20,570 nt of DNA from Byssothecium circinans (Eukaryota > Ascomycota > Dothideomycetes > Pleosporales > Massarinaceae). The notes below the pieces were generated by a model. The model saw only the letters and a program-made list of their open reading frames with translations. It was not told where the DNA came from and made no database searches. The translations under genes and the position numbers were made by a program. The DNA lies in contig ML977077.1 in NCBI GenBank assembly GCA_010015675.1, positions 1 to 20,570 of the forward strand, given 5' to 3'. Each line of letters starts with the position of its first letter. Positions within the stretch are counted from its first letter, which is position 1. Shown here in pieces: positions 9,020-18,880 of the stretch.

Positions 9020-9769
9020 ATGGTAAGCTTCAATTGCACATTCCCCATTCGTGAGGTGAGCCCTGCCACGGCTCTACCGGACCAGCATATCCCCCCTTCC
9101 TCTTCCTATCGTTCCAAGCTCTCAAAGCCAACCGTGGCCCCAAAGTTCTCCAAGCCGCGTTCCCGCAAGTCTGCTCCAACCATTACGATCTTCGTTGATC
9201 CGAATACCGCTGCGGGTCCTTCCACGGCAACCGCGACGCCTCGCCAAGATGGGCGTTCTCCGCTCGGAGTCATGAAAGACAACGGCAATTCGCGTTCCTC
9301 CTCCGCACCTGTCGACCCTACGACTCCGTTTTTGTTCAGTCCTCAGGACCCCAATTGGGAGAACAGCGAGAACTACACTCCGTCGCCGTCGACGTCGCCA
9401 TCCACTCCCTCATTCACCTCCCAATCTCCCCCAACCACTCCTGGCTTCGAGGTCCCGCGCGTTCGCAATCGCACTCGTGCTCGTGCTCGCGCTCGCCGCA
9501 TGCGCGCTGCGCCTATCAACACCGACCGCCCCAACAACATGGTCTTGTATGTCCTTCTGGGCATCACAGACTGGAAGGCATCGACCCAGGAGATCAACGT
9601 TGCGTACAGGAAGGTCGCTTTCATTCACCATCCGGACAAGGTTCACGAGCAAGAGAGGGATGCTGCACACAAGCACATGGCTAAGATCAATGCTGCTAAG
9701 GAAGTGCTGTCTGACGAAGAGGCTCGCAAGAAGTATGATCAAGACGGCAAGTTGCCGTGGACTACTTGA
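9020..9769 (+). CDS. J-domain (DnaJ-like, class C) protein with C-terminal J domain
   Basis: A 249-residue protein. The C-terminus (about 174-244) is a J domain: a helix I/II segment LYVLLGITDWKAS...INVAYRKVAF, the invariant HPD tripeptide at 204-206 (FIHHPDKV), and a helix III/IV segment ending ARKKYDQDGKLPWTT. J domains stimulate the ATPase of Hsp70 partners through HPD. The first 150 residues are rich in Pro, Ser and Thr and look disordered. An arginine-rich stretch RNRTRARARARRMRA (about 152-166) could be a nuclear-localisation or nucleic-acid-binding patch. There is no G/F region or zinc finger, hence class C. I chose ATG 9020 (context ACAAAATGG) over an upstream in-frame start at 8885 because the upstream codons look like leader sequence. 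ATG is followed directly by GTAAGC, a good splice donor. An optional 63-bp intron ending in CAG at 9085 would keep the frame, so the N-terminus is not certain. The next gene is convergent. Confidence 0.82.
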   Translation: MVSFNCTFPIREVSPATALPDQHIPPSSSYRSKLSKPTVAPKFSKPRSRKSAPTITIFVDPNTAAGPSTATATPRQDGRSPLGVMKDNGNSRSSSAPVDPTTPFLFSPQDPNWENSENYTPSPSTSPSTPSFTSQSPPTTPGFEVPRVRNRTRARARARRMRAAPINTDRPNNMVLYVLLGITDWKASTQEINVAYRKVAFIHHPDKVHEQERDAAHKHMAKINAAKEVLSDEEARKKYDQDGKLPWTT

Positions 9770-10219
9770 GGTTTCACCCTTGGTCTGTTCAGAGCTTTGT
9801 CAGGTTGTTCGCCTCTACGAATCGCACTGAAATGGTTAGTGGTTAGAAACTTGGCGATGTCATTTCTCTGATCTGTATGAACCCCGAAGGAATGATGGAC
9901 TGAATGATTGGTGGCTGGTGGTTTCGTGGGTTCATTCCCATGGCTTGTATGAGTCATGGTGGATTGAGCAGTTGATGACTCGGGGGTTCCATTCTTTGTC
10001 AAGTGTGCCTTGAGCATATGCGGTGGTGTGCCTGTGCCGAATTTTTTCCCTTCTTGCTTCGATACCCCATCAGATAACAAAGTTTGTCTGCATTCATTGA
10101 CGAGACGACAAGTCTTGCCTCACGGAGGGTATTTAGACAAAAATGCGATTCACATTGATCCCTTATGCACTTCAGACTTTCTATTTACTGTTCCTAACTC
10201 TCAAATCGCCAATGATCAC
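9770..10219. other. intergenic region between convergent J-domain and GH114 genes
   Basis: This should hold the 3' ends of both flanking transcripts. No canonical AATAAA is evident, and no gene or repeat is recognised. Confidence 0.5.
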
Positions 10220-11444
10220 TCAAGGATCAAACGGCCTCCCACCCATCTTCCTCCACATCATTTCCCGACTCCAACTCCTCCTATTCACACTAGCTTGCCA
10301 TGGTAAGTCCGTAATCCCGCCATCCCTATGCTGGCCACCGCCACTGTTCTGCTTATTTACCTCCTTGGTCCTCGTCCTTTCAGCCCTCCCATCGCAAAAC
10401 ATTATGAACCCATCCAGCGCCAACGTTTTAATAATAGTATTGATCTTCAAATAGGGTTTCTCCAAGCTCGCCCCGGGCTCATCCAAGTTACACAGCTTCC
10501 TCCTCAGCTTCTCTCCGCTCAACCCCGGGAAATTCACATTGTTCGTCTTAAACTTTGACGGATCGAGGGCAACGCCTTCATCGGACCAGGAGCCACTGTA
10601 TGTGTAGTTTACGTACTCGACTTCAAAGACAGGTTTGCCTTCTGTCCCGGGACGAGGCGCGGTTGTGAAGTTGGCGTACGCGGTGCAGTTTACGTATTGT
10701 ACGCATTCTTCACTGATGGCGAAATCCACGTCGGGGAAGATGTCGCCGAGGATCTCTATGCAATTCTTAATCCCGACAGACATGCCCTTGCTGCGGGCAT
10801 AGGTGGAAATTTTGTGCAGGTAGGCTACGGTGTCGCCGGGTGTGATTTCGGGACTGAACCCGTGGTCGTTGGAATAGACGTCTGCAATCGTTTACAAGTC
10901 AGTGATGTACTAGCTGAAGGGGTTGGGACAGAAGAGGTGAAGACGCACCGACGTTATCAGGCTCGACAGCATTGCACCCTTTGCTCGCCGCAAGATCAAT
11001 CCTCTTCTGGATGACTTTGAACACATTGTCCCTTCGAATATCCAGGTATCTCTCTCCCGGCCAATCAGGCAACTCCTTCCCCAAATCCTTCTTATCAAAC
11101 TTCTTGTAATCGTCTCTCCAGTTCTCTGCCGTCGCAGCAGAGAAATAACAGATTGTCTTCTGGCCTAGTTGGTTCATCGTGCGCATGGTTTCGGCCGGGG
11201 TCCAGAACATGTCGACCTCGTAGATTCCAACATCAGGCTTTATGTAGCCGTCGTCGACGTCGGGGATCCCGGTGAGGATGAATTGGATATTCGATTTCAT
11301 AGGAGGCTTCCAGTAGGATGCTTGGCGAGTGTCAGGAGTGAAGCGCTCGGCTTCGATAGGAGAAGAGAGGGGGAGGTCGTGGGCTGGGAGGGCGATGACG
11401 AAAGTTTCCAATAGGGAGGCGACGATGGGAATATGGCACTTCAT
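10220..11444 (-). CDS. secreted GH114 family endo-alpha-1,4-polygalactosaminidase-like glycosidase
   Basis: Two exons, 11444-10949 and 10881-10220, separated by a 67-bp intron with GTGCGT donor, CACTGAC branch-like sequence and TTGCAG acceptor. The join keeps the frame (385 residues). The N-terminus MKCHIPIVASLLETFVIALP looks like a signal peptide, which favours this ATG over one 27 codons upstream. Family features run along a TIM-barrel fold: YWKPP (44-48), YEVDMFW (75-81), KTICYFSA (96-103), DWPGERYLDIR (127-137), then GCNAVEPDNVDVYSNDHGF (156-174) spanning the splice junction, and MSVGIKN further on. GH114 enzymes cut alpha-1,4-linked galactosamine polymers such as fungal galactosaminogalactan; the exact substrate here is inferred. 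Three N-glycosylation sequons (NCT, NFT, NYT) lie in the second exon. The family fold seems to end around FIMFCDG (about 10395-10415). The remaining 60 or so codons are low-complexity and may instead be intron or 3' UTR. A GTAAAT donor-like site lies about 10 codons after FIMFCDG. Confidence 0.85.
10882..10948 (-). other. intron of the GH114 gene (67 bp)
   Basis: Donor GTGCGT (plus-strand 10943-10948) and acceptor TTGCAG (plus-strand 10882-10887). Splicing joins GTC-G to AC-GTC and restores the conserved PDNVD motif, which would otherwise be lost. Confidence 0.88.
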
Positions 11445-12134
11445 TATGAAGCGCTTTTCGGGTGCAGCTGTGGAAATCCTGCGAAGTTCTGATCGATGCC
11501 GTGAAGACGATAGCCTGGAAACCAAGTTTCGGACATCGCTCTTTATAAGTCATGATCCGGGTCCTGCCAAATCGCCTTTCAGGTATTCAACCCCCTTGCC
11601 TATATCCCTTTCCATACACAAAGGTAAAAGATCAGCGGGTACGATTCTGGAATCTAGGACCGTCTGCGAATCGTTTGATTGGCCTGCATGTAACTGTACC
11701 ATCTATCTCGTGTTCACATGCTGTACGCTATTACCTAAATATACCCAGATAGGGTGTGTCGAGTATGGTTCGTCTCGGCTGTGAAGATGCAATATATCCC
11801 AAGGCCGTGCGCAACAGTTGTTAATTGCCGCACTCTCCCGGTTATGTTGAACGTCAACTAGGGTATCGTTCCACGAACATCATTACTCGAATGAATGTGC
11901 TATCAAGCTCTATGAGGGAATCGTTGGGTTGCGTCGCAGAATCGTGCGTACTTTTCCAACGGAGCAGCGGAGGTGGAGTAGTTCAGAACGGCTTTATGTG
12001 GAGGCGTCTAAAGGCGATTTTATAGCAGAATAGTAATATTGATATTTACAGGGACAATGTAGTGCTTAAGAGCATAGTATATACAAGAAACTTTTCCCGG
12101 CTTTTGCACCCAATGCCGGCTAGCCACGCGACAC
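11445..12134. other. intergenic: GH114 upstream region and cellobiose dehydrogenase 3' end
   Basis: The part next to 11444 is the GH114 promoter and leader. The part next to 12134 is the 3' end of the dehydrogenase transcript. Only short, unsupported frames are present. The minus strand directly at the dehydrogenase stop contains a GTGAGT splice-donor-like word (see findings). Confidence 0.5.
11541..11547 (-). promoter_or_regulatory. putative TATA box of the GH114 gene
   Basis: TATAAAG on the minus strand, about 97 bp upstream of the ATG at 11444, a plausible distance for a fungal core promoter. It is a short motif only. Confidence 0.4.
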
Positions 12135-14896
12135 TCACCAATTGTACGAATCAAGGAAGCTCGCCTTCTTTTCCAAGGCCTCAGAATCTTCTTGCACGGG
12201 AACAGGACCGACTGGGATCTTTACTGCGTTCCTCCTCTTCGTATTCTTCCTCGCACGTCGAAGGTAATTCTGAGCCGACCTCTGTGCGGGAGTAGGAGTT
12301 GGGGTCGCAGATGTGGATGTGGATGACGGGCGGCTCCACCATGAGTTGTCAGGGCTCACTTTCCACCACGGGTTGTTTCCATTGTTGCCGGGTTTCTGAG
12401 CGGACGGTGATTGGGCAGGAGCGCTGTAGGGAGAGGTGGCGGTTGCCTGCGGCGATGACGCGCTGGACGGAATCGAGGGGGAGCCAGTTCCCATCGCGGC
12501 AGAAGCAGAGACACTACTAGCAGCGGCGGGAAGGGCCGACGAAGCAGAAGTGCCATTAGCGGACGAGCCAGACCCAACTGCCAGAATGCGTTCCGCAGCC
12601 CTCTCAGCAGCAACCATAACCATGGCCTGAGTGTTACCCGTTGGCAGATCTGGGTGCATGGACGCATCAACGACAAACAAGTTCTCAGTGCCGTAAACCT
12701 TTGTGTCAGTGTCGACGACGACGCCAGAGTCACCCTTCGTGCCCATCTTTGCTGTTCCGATGTAGTGAGCGGCGGTGGAATGCTCCTTGATCAGAGCAGC
12801 GCCAGTGACATTGCTGCCGGTTGTGGTACTGCCGGCAGATTGGAGAGTGAGGGCCGAGTCGGGAGCTTGAGTCATCTTGAGCAGACCGTCCATGAACATT
12901 GTGATGGCCTCCTTATCATCGTCGGTCTGGAGCCATGGGTGGGTCGTGAGCTCAGTGGCACCGTCAGCGGTGATTCTAAGAGCACCCGTCGAAGTCAGAC
13001 CGTGGGTGAGGTAGATCTTCATCTGGATGGTATCATTCGCAGGACCGTTGCAGGTTCCCTGGATGAACATCTCCTTGCCGCTGGTCGTGTTCACCGAGGT
13101 CCAGAAGTTGAGGCGCTGGCCTGACTGTGCGAGAACGCCGGAACCCTTCGCAAATTGATCGATGGCTGTTTGGTTGGGGCTGAGGAAAGTAGAGGTTGGA
13201 GGTGATGTCAGAGAGCTGTTCGTCTTGAACTTGAGGGTGAAGATGACGTGATCCTTGATCTCAGCGCCGACAGGGAGATCGATCCATTCAGACTCGTCAG
13301 GCAGGGTAACGCCCGAGGTGCCCGAGGCAACCGTCTTAAGCTGCTCAGAGGGACCAATACCGGAGTTGAACAGAAGTCGGGGGGTGGACATGGTGCCGGC
13401 GGCAAGGATGACGCTACCGCCCTGCTTGACATTGTAGATGACGCGAGCGCCAGAGCTAGTCTCCGTCTCGACACCAGAAATAGTGGATCCATCACGGACA
13501 GCGCGGATCACCTTGGTGTTGAGCATAAGCTTGAAATCCTTCTGCTTCTGGGCCAGGGGAAGATAGGAGCGAACAGGGCCATTGCGGAGACCATTCGCAG
13601 TATCCCACGGTGGGTAGGCGTAGACATTCTGCCTTGCATTGTGATCTCCCTTAATCATGTCGGTCTCTGTGAAGCCTTGGCCCTTGAAGAAGGTGGAGAG
13701 GATGCCGTAAGCCTCGTTATTATAACGAAGACCGTCCATAGAGCCGTAGTTCTGGCCCGGGTTGCGTTCGTAGAGACGGTCCGCCGAGTCAGCGACATCA
13801 GCCCATTTCCAGTTTGAAGGCCACTTGTCATCGAAGTCGCGCGACTGTGGTTTGACGAACATCATGGCGTTGATCATCGTTCCTCCACCCAGCAGGCAGC
13901 CAGCCACATCCGCAGTATCGGTGCAGTAGGCCGGTTGGCCAGCTTTGCTGAGGTAGTAGCCGAGAGCAGGAACATCGTATAAGGTCACTGAGTTGTTCCA
14001 GGAGAGAGTGTTATTGTTGCCGGTGGAGGCGAGGGAAGCTTCACCGCGTTCGATGAGCAGTACGGATGCTCCACTCTCCGCAAGCCTTTCCGCTACGATG
14101 ATACCGGCTGGGCCAGCACCAGCAACAATGTAGTCGTACGTTGAGTCCGAGATAGAGGCAGTGTCGTTGGTGGAGCTGCCTCCGCCGACAGGGATGGTAG
14201 AATTGCCAGTTGAGTTGCTAGAACCTCCTGCAGAACCAGTAGCAAGAGCGGCCCAGGTGTCATAGTTGGCACTCTTTGCATCAGCGATGGGGAGCCCAAA
14301 AAGACCGAAGCCAGCATCGTGCATAGTCAAGGTACTACTAGCAGATGCTGGTGTAGCGACGGCGGATTTCGAGTAAGCCCACGCGAGCACGTTAGAAGTG
14401 TCTGAGAGGAGAAGTGCATCGTCGCCTATGCAGTTGGAGCAGAGGAACGTATAGGCGAAAGCAGTGTCGTTGACATATGTGCCGTCCGGAATCTCAGTCA
14501 ATGCAAAATCACCAGATGCCACTGCAGGCGAAGAGTAGCCACTGCGGATGTCAGCAAACAACCGCTGGTCGGAGAGTGAGTTCATACTCACGTGGCTTTC
14601 CTGAAGGAGGAGAGGATCTGGTCCCCGTGGGGCCAGGCAGTAACCAGCAAACTGCCAACCATGGAGGTGCCCATACTGAAGCCAGCCCATCCTCCATCAT
14701 TGGTGATTGGCGCAACAATCTGCCCGATGAAGTCAGAGCCAGGGGTTTCGGGCAGTGCAATGCCCAGAGTGAAGCCCGAAGGCTGCTTGTAGCCGTTGAA
14801 CTTGATGCCGCTCTTTGCGTCTGTGTAGGGTGTAGCGGACTGGGCGGCGGCTTGTACGGCCAGCAAGGCGGAAGAGAGGAAGAAAGAGCGTGTCAT
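12135..14896 (-). CDS. cellobiose dehydrogenase, secreted haem-flavin enzyme (AA8-AA3_1)
   Basis: Exons 14896-14592 and 14541-12135, joined over a 50-bp intron, give 903 residues in frame. MTRSFFLSSALLAVQAAAQS is a signal peptide. The cytochrome domain spans about 22-200, with GGWAGFSMGTSM giving Met79 and LTMHDAGFG giving His176 as likely haem ligands, and CSNC (136-139) as the usual disulphide. A Ser/Thr/Gly linker (about 204-235) leads into the GMC flavin domain: GAGPAG at 243-248 binds FAD, followed by LLGGGTMINAM. His694 (AAHYIGTAKMG) and Asn738 (HPDLPTGNTQ) are the expected catalytic pair. The enzyme oxidises cellobiose and related sugars and passes electrons through the haem to lytic polysaccharide monooxygenases. 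The flavin domain ends near 757. The 758-903 tail is Ser/Ala/Pro-rich with two Trp pairs, then basic (YLRRARKNTKRR). There is no cellulose-binding CBM1 motif. Same strand as, and upstream of, GH114. Confidence 0.92.
14542..14591 (-). other. intron of the cellobiose dehydrogenase gene (50 bp)
   Basis: Donor GTGAGT (plus-strand 14586-14591), branch-like GCTGAC, acceptor CCGCAG (plus-strand 14542-14547). Removing it joins SFRKAT to GYSSPAV inside the cytochrome domain in frame. Confidence 0.9.
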
Positions 14897-15783
14897 TTTT
14901 GGGGGTGAATGAATGTGTGGTGTGGCACGGCCAAAAGAATGAAAATTGCCCTCAAGGCAGGAAAGAACGAGAGTTCAAGGAGTGAATTGAAAAAGCCGAG
15001 AGCTGATGAGGGTACAGCTGGTGAGGAAAGCGACCATTTTGTATCATGGTGCGAGATGGAGCCTTGCGGGTCTCCTGCCCCTGGATATCAGAACCTCCTA
15101 CCCGTATCGGAGACGCACGACATGGGCAGTGACTTCCATCCTGGTTTCTGGGAGTGAACACCCATCAAGCTTTTTCGCGTAGGAGGCACCATGTGAGAGA
15201 TTGATGGAATGATGAAGAGATTGTAAAGCATTTGTGGGCCGGAAAATTGCGCGGGATGCCTCTAGGCCGTTTCAAAGACGTTAGCCCGCCCAGTGTTTCG
15301 GTGGGCGTTGAAGTTTCGAAACGGACCGAGGTGTTGTAGAAAGGAGTGGAATTCAGCGTATCAAGGCGCTTCCAAACGCAATCTCTAGTGCATGGCCTAC
15401 CAGGCACGGCCTTGCTGTTGGTACGGAGCAGATACCATGTGGGACGGTAACGGCAGAGGGCAGAGGTGGCGCGCAGTTTCTTCGGACAAACCCCTCGACG
15501 GCTCCCGACATGCGACAGCCATTTCCCAAGCCTGTGGCGCGATGACGATGACGACGACGATGACGATGGTCTTCACCCCGGAAGAGATGGAGGAGATCGG
15601 ACGGTTGTGTTGTTCGATGCAGGAGGAGTCGAGTCGCGAGTGCGGAGAAGTGGGGTAGCCTCGGTTCGCGCCTGCGTACGACCTCCGACCTCCGACCTCG
15701 AATGCTACCACCACCAAAGTGCTCTGTCTCTTCTTCTATCCGCCAAGGACATACATAATCAAGCCCTCATTGAACACCGCAAA
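14897..15783. other. divergent intergenic region, dehydrogenase and thiolase-remnant promoters
   Basis: It lies between the start of the dehydrogenase (-) and the thiolase remnant (+), so it should hold both promoters. I see no clear TATA box. A GAC/GAT microsatellite sits at about 15540-15569. Short frames on both strands are unsupported; one plus-strand frame running into 15864 is open from 15466 but contains the microsatellite as poly-Asp and looks like leader sequence. Confidence 0.5.
15540..15569 (+). repeat. GAC/GAT trinucleotide microsatellite
   Basis: About nine GAY triplets in a row upstream of the thiolase remnant. Confidence 0.85.
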
Positions 15784-16427
15784 ATGGCCCGCAAGAACAA
15801 CATTCCAGCCTACGTGCTCGGCGTCGGCCTGACCAAGTTCATCAAGCCACGACACACGACATGACGCGTCGGGCTACACAGGTTGCACTGAAAGAAGCCG
15901 GCGTCTCCCCCAAAGACATCAAGGTCTGCGAGCCGCACGACTGCTTCTCCGCAAACGAACTCATCCTTCTTGAAGGTCTTGGTTTCAGTGAGCCTAGAAA
16001 GGCGCATCTCATGGTGCGCAATGGTGACATTACATACGGCGGGAAAGGGCCAGTGGTCAATCCTTCCGGCGGTCTCATCTCAAAGGGTTATCCTCTGGGC
16101 GCGACTGGTCTCGCTCAATGTGCAGAGTTAACATGGCAGCTTCGTGGATGGGCGAACAATAGACTCGTGGAGGGTTCCGATGTCGCCCTTCAACATAACT
16201 TAGGCTTGGGCGGTGCGGTCGTAATCACCGTGTACAAGAGGGCAGACGGGGCGAAGAATGCAAAGGCCAGCGATGAGGACGTCAAGCGGAGCAGTCAGTT
16301 CGATTACAATCCTGCGGTGGAAGCACGTTATGTGACGAAGGAGGATGGCGATAAGGTCAGGTCAAAGACTGTCAGAAATGAGTATGCACTGGGTGATACG
16401 CTTGAGAAAATCCAGAGTCGGTTGTAG
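15784..16427 (+). pseudogene. SCP-X/SCP2-type peroxisomal thiolase, internally deleted
   Basis: The N-terminus [20 protein letters not shown] (from ATG 15784) is the typical start of sterol-carrier-protein X thiolases. After PRHTT the frame meets TGA at 15862-15864. The family sequence resumes in another frame: [15 protein letters not shown] from 15858 and then [59 protein letters not shown] and a C-terminal extension ending KIQSRL. The SRL end is a good peroxisomal targeting signal. About half of the roughly 450-residue enzyme is missing, including the region with the nucleophilic cysteine. The GHP catalytic histidine motif reads GYP (TAT at 16089-16091, CAT-to-TAT being RIP-like). Intact relatives take part in peroxisomal beta-oxidation or sterol-type side-chain cleavage; this copy should be inactive. 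A 188-residue product could start at ATG 15861, but it would lack the active site. Confidence 0.85.
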
Positions 16428-16873
16428 TTCGTAGGGTAAAGATTTGTTTCGATTCAAGGATTACTTTGTTCGTCGCCTCGACACCAACAGTAATCGGGGT
16501 TTCCCAAGCCTACTCCATCAAGCCAAAATAGCAGACAATGTGACAATCTCTCAAGTCCTTTTTTTTTTCCCTCTTTGATTTGATTATCAACACCAGATAG
16601 TGGCTGGAGCTCTCTGGGCTGAGATCCCCGCTCCCACTTTCCTTTAGGGTAATAGCAGCACGCCCTATCGTTCTTCGTTAACGGCCACCTCTTCACTCAG
16701 GCGCTTTTGGATTATACGGCGCCTACAAGTCCGGAACAGTATGGCCTCTACCTCGAGTGCATGTCCTATCACGGCGTGTATTTAGGTCCACATCTCCTCA
16801 ACGCTTCATACTTCATACTCTCACTACACACTCTATCATTTTCGGGGGGGGGACTGCTCATCTGAATATAAAA
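16428..16873. other. intergenic region before the amine oxidase remnant
   Basis: It contains a T-run near 16558, a run of nine G at 16844-16852 just upstream of the amine oxidase ATG, and otherwise nothing recognised. Confidence 0.5.
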
Positions 16874-18880
16874 ATGGCTGTAAAGCCTCATTCCTTTGAT
16901 CCCCTCTCAGCGGAAGAGATCGCAATCGTAGGTGACAACGCACGTGATACGGACTTCACACTGACCGGGCCAGATCGCAGACGTTGTGCGGTCGAACAGC
17001 ATTCATGAAGTTTTCTTCCGGGTCATCACCATTATCGAACCACCAATAAGGGAGATGGTCGTGTTCTTGGATGACGAACATACCCGCAAACCCTCTGCTC
17101 CGCTGCTTCGAAGGGCCATTAATAAGGCTTCCCCCCAAATCTTTGTCGATGTAAAGAACAGGAAAGCCATATCTCATGAAGTTCTAAAAGGCAAGCACTC
17201 GCATGTTGATACATCATATATAAAAGAGTAGAAGAGGCGTGCCTGGCCGATGACCGAGAGTTCGGACCGAGCACAAAGCGTTGAATCTCCCGGAAAGAGC
17301 TGAAGTCAATGTGGAGTCTTGGATCTATGTGACAGATGGAACGAATGATATGAGCTCTATAATCACAGTTGTAAGCTTTTCGATGTTGACACCATAGATG
17401 CTGAATTGTTAGTGCTGGTTCTACATGAGACTCTCCAACCACGAGGACGCAAACTATTACGCCTACCCACTCGATATTGTTTGCGGATGTATCCAAAGGT
17501 CTGGCTGTAATAAAGGTCTCCCGGCTTCCTACATCAGCTTCACAATAAGCATCAGCCGCCACCTCCAAAACCTTCGACCAGCAAAAGGTTCACACATCGA
17601 GCCATACCATCCGACTTCTTCCACCGCCACCGATCAACTACCCGACCCTTCCAAATCGTTCAACCCAAGGGCCCCTCTTTCAAATCGGGGGTAATCACAT
17701 AAACTGGGGAAAATGGACAACGCGCCTCGACTTCAACTACCGCGAAGGTACGACGCTCCACGACAACTGCTACGACAACCGCAGTCTCTCCTACCGCCTC
17801 TCACTTTCAGAATGTTCGTCCCATACGATGACCCACGGGCCTACCCTCGAAAAGGCGCTTTTGATCTGGGCACCGACGGAGCAGGCGTGAACGCCAATAA
17901 CTTGAAGCTCGGCTGCAATCGTTTAGGCCACATCGAGTATTTCGATTTCCGGCACACCGCATCTTCAAGCGAGCCGTTAAGGATGCAGAATGTAGTATGT
18001 TCTCATTAATAGGACGATGGTACCTTGTGGAAGCATACGAACTTCCGGACGGGGAATGCTGTCGTTACGCGGGCAAGTGTCTTGGTGCTGCAGACGATTA
18101 TCAAGGTGAGTAATTATGAGTATGTGTCTATGTCCTACTTTGGGCAGGGTACGGAGATCAGGTATGAAGTGAGGGCTACGGGAATTGTATCGACGGCCCC
18201 GATTGAGATGGGGGAGAAGGTACCGTTTGGGACTGCGGTGGCGCCAGGGGTGCCGGCACCTTATCATCAGCCCTTGTTCTGCCTACGGATCGATCCTACT
18301 TTGGATGAACACCAGAATTCGTTGGTGATGGAAGAATCCGTACCGATGAATTTTCCTGGGGTTGGGTATACAACGCAGTCAACTATCGTCGAGGAAGAAC
18401 GACCTCGGGTGGACCGGGTCTGGACCGGACCGAAAACCGGGTCTTCAAGACTCGTCAATGAGAACAAGATCAACATGACAACTGGGGCACCAACGAGCTT
18501 CAAGCTCGTTCCGTACCACAGCCAACCCCTCCTTGCTCACCCATCGTCGTTCCACGCTAGGCGCTCAGAGTTCGGCGCCCATGCCATGTGGGTAACACGC
18601 CATAGCGATTCTAAGATCTATACCGTAGGTATACATACCATGCAATCTCTTAGTGGAGAGGGCATCGCATCATGGATAGCGAGCCGGCAGGCTACCTCCT
18701 CATCTGCCTTCTCTTCAGCGAGAAACGAAGATATTGTACTCTGGCACACCTTCGGCTCTATACACAATCTAAGGATTAAAGATTGTCCTGTTATGCCACA
18801 CGAGATAATGTCTATAGTGTTGAAGCCTGTGAACTTCTTGGATTGAAATCCGGCGTTTAAAGTGCAAGTTAGTGAAATTA
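16874..18880 (+). pseudogene. copper amine oxidase pseudogene, multiple frameshifts and stops
   Basis: Start MAVKPHSFDPLSAEEIAI at ATG 16874, then a frameshift near 16970. Family sequence follows in several frames: VRSNSIHEVFF and ITIIEPPIREMVVFLDDEH (16986-17085), EVLKGKHSHVDTSYIKE, NLPERAEVNVESWIYVTDG (about 17284-17340), a retained 42-bp intron (17371-17412), CWFYMRLSNHEDANYYAYPL, FNYREGTTLHD, YPRKGAFDLGTDGAG, LGCNRLGHIEYFD, in-frame TAA-TAG at 18007-18012, then LWKHTNFRTGNAVVTR and onwards. The cofactor tyrosine motif SNYEY is intact (Tyr at 18115-18117). One copper ligand of HQH is changed (HQP, CCC at 18271-18273), and LGCDC is LGCNR. TGA at 18844 looks like a former CGA; the frame continues NPAFKVQVSE before hitting the repeat arm at about 18875. 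Intact enzymes oxidise primary amines with topaquinone and copper, often in fungal peroxisomes. This copy is inactive. Confidence 0.9.
17371..17412 (+). other. relic intron in the amine oxidase pseudogene (42 bp)
   Basis: GTAAGC donor and TTAG acceptor lie exactly between ...TDGTNDMSSIITV and CWFYMRLSN, in one reading frame across the junction. This shows the locus came from a normal spliced gene, not a retrocopy. Confidence 0.7.

Noticed and set aside
11445..11525. 27-codon upstream extension of the GH114 protein
   Set aside because: It would bury the signal peptide behind a basic segment; the start at 11444 gives a clean secretion signal.
12654..13817. Plus-strand open frames of 156 and 189 codons inside the dehydrogenase gene
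   Set aside because: They lie antisense to a strongly supported coding region whose GC-rich third positions create such shadows.
14542..14591. Alternative dehydrogenase start at 14690 giving one uninterrupted 851-codon frame
   Set aside because: That start is out of frame with the signal peptide and the Met79 haem-ligand region; splicing the 50-bp intron recovers the complete cytochrome domain.
15466..15783. Upstream poly-Asp extension in frame with the thiolase remnant
   Set aside because: The aspartates come from a GAY microsatellite, and the thiolase family starts at MARKNN.
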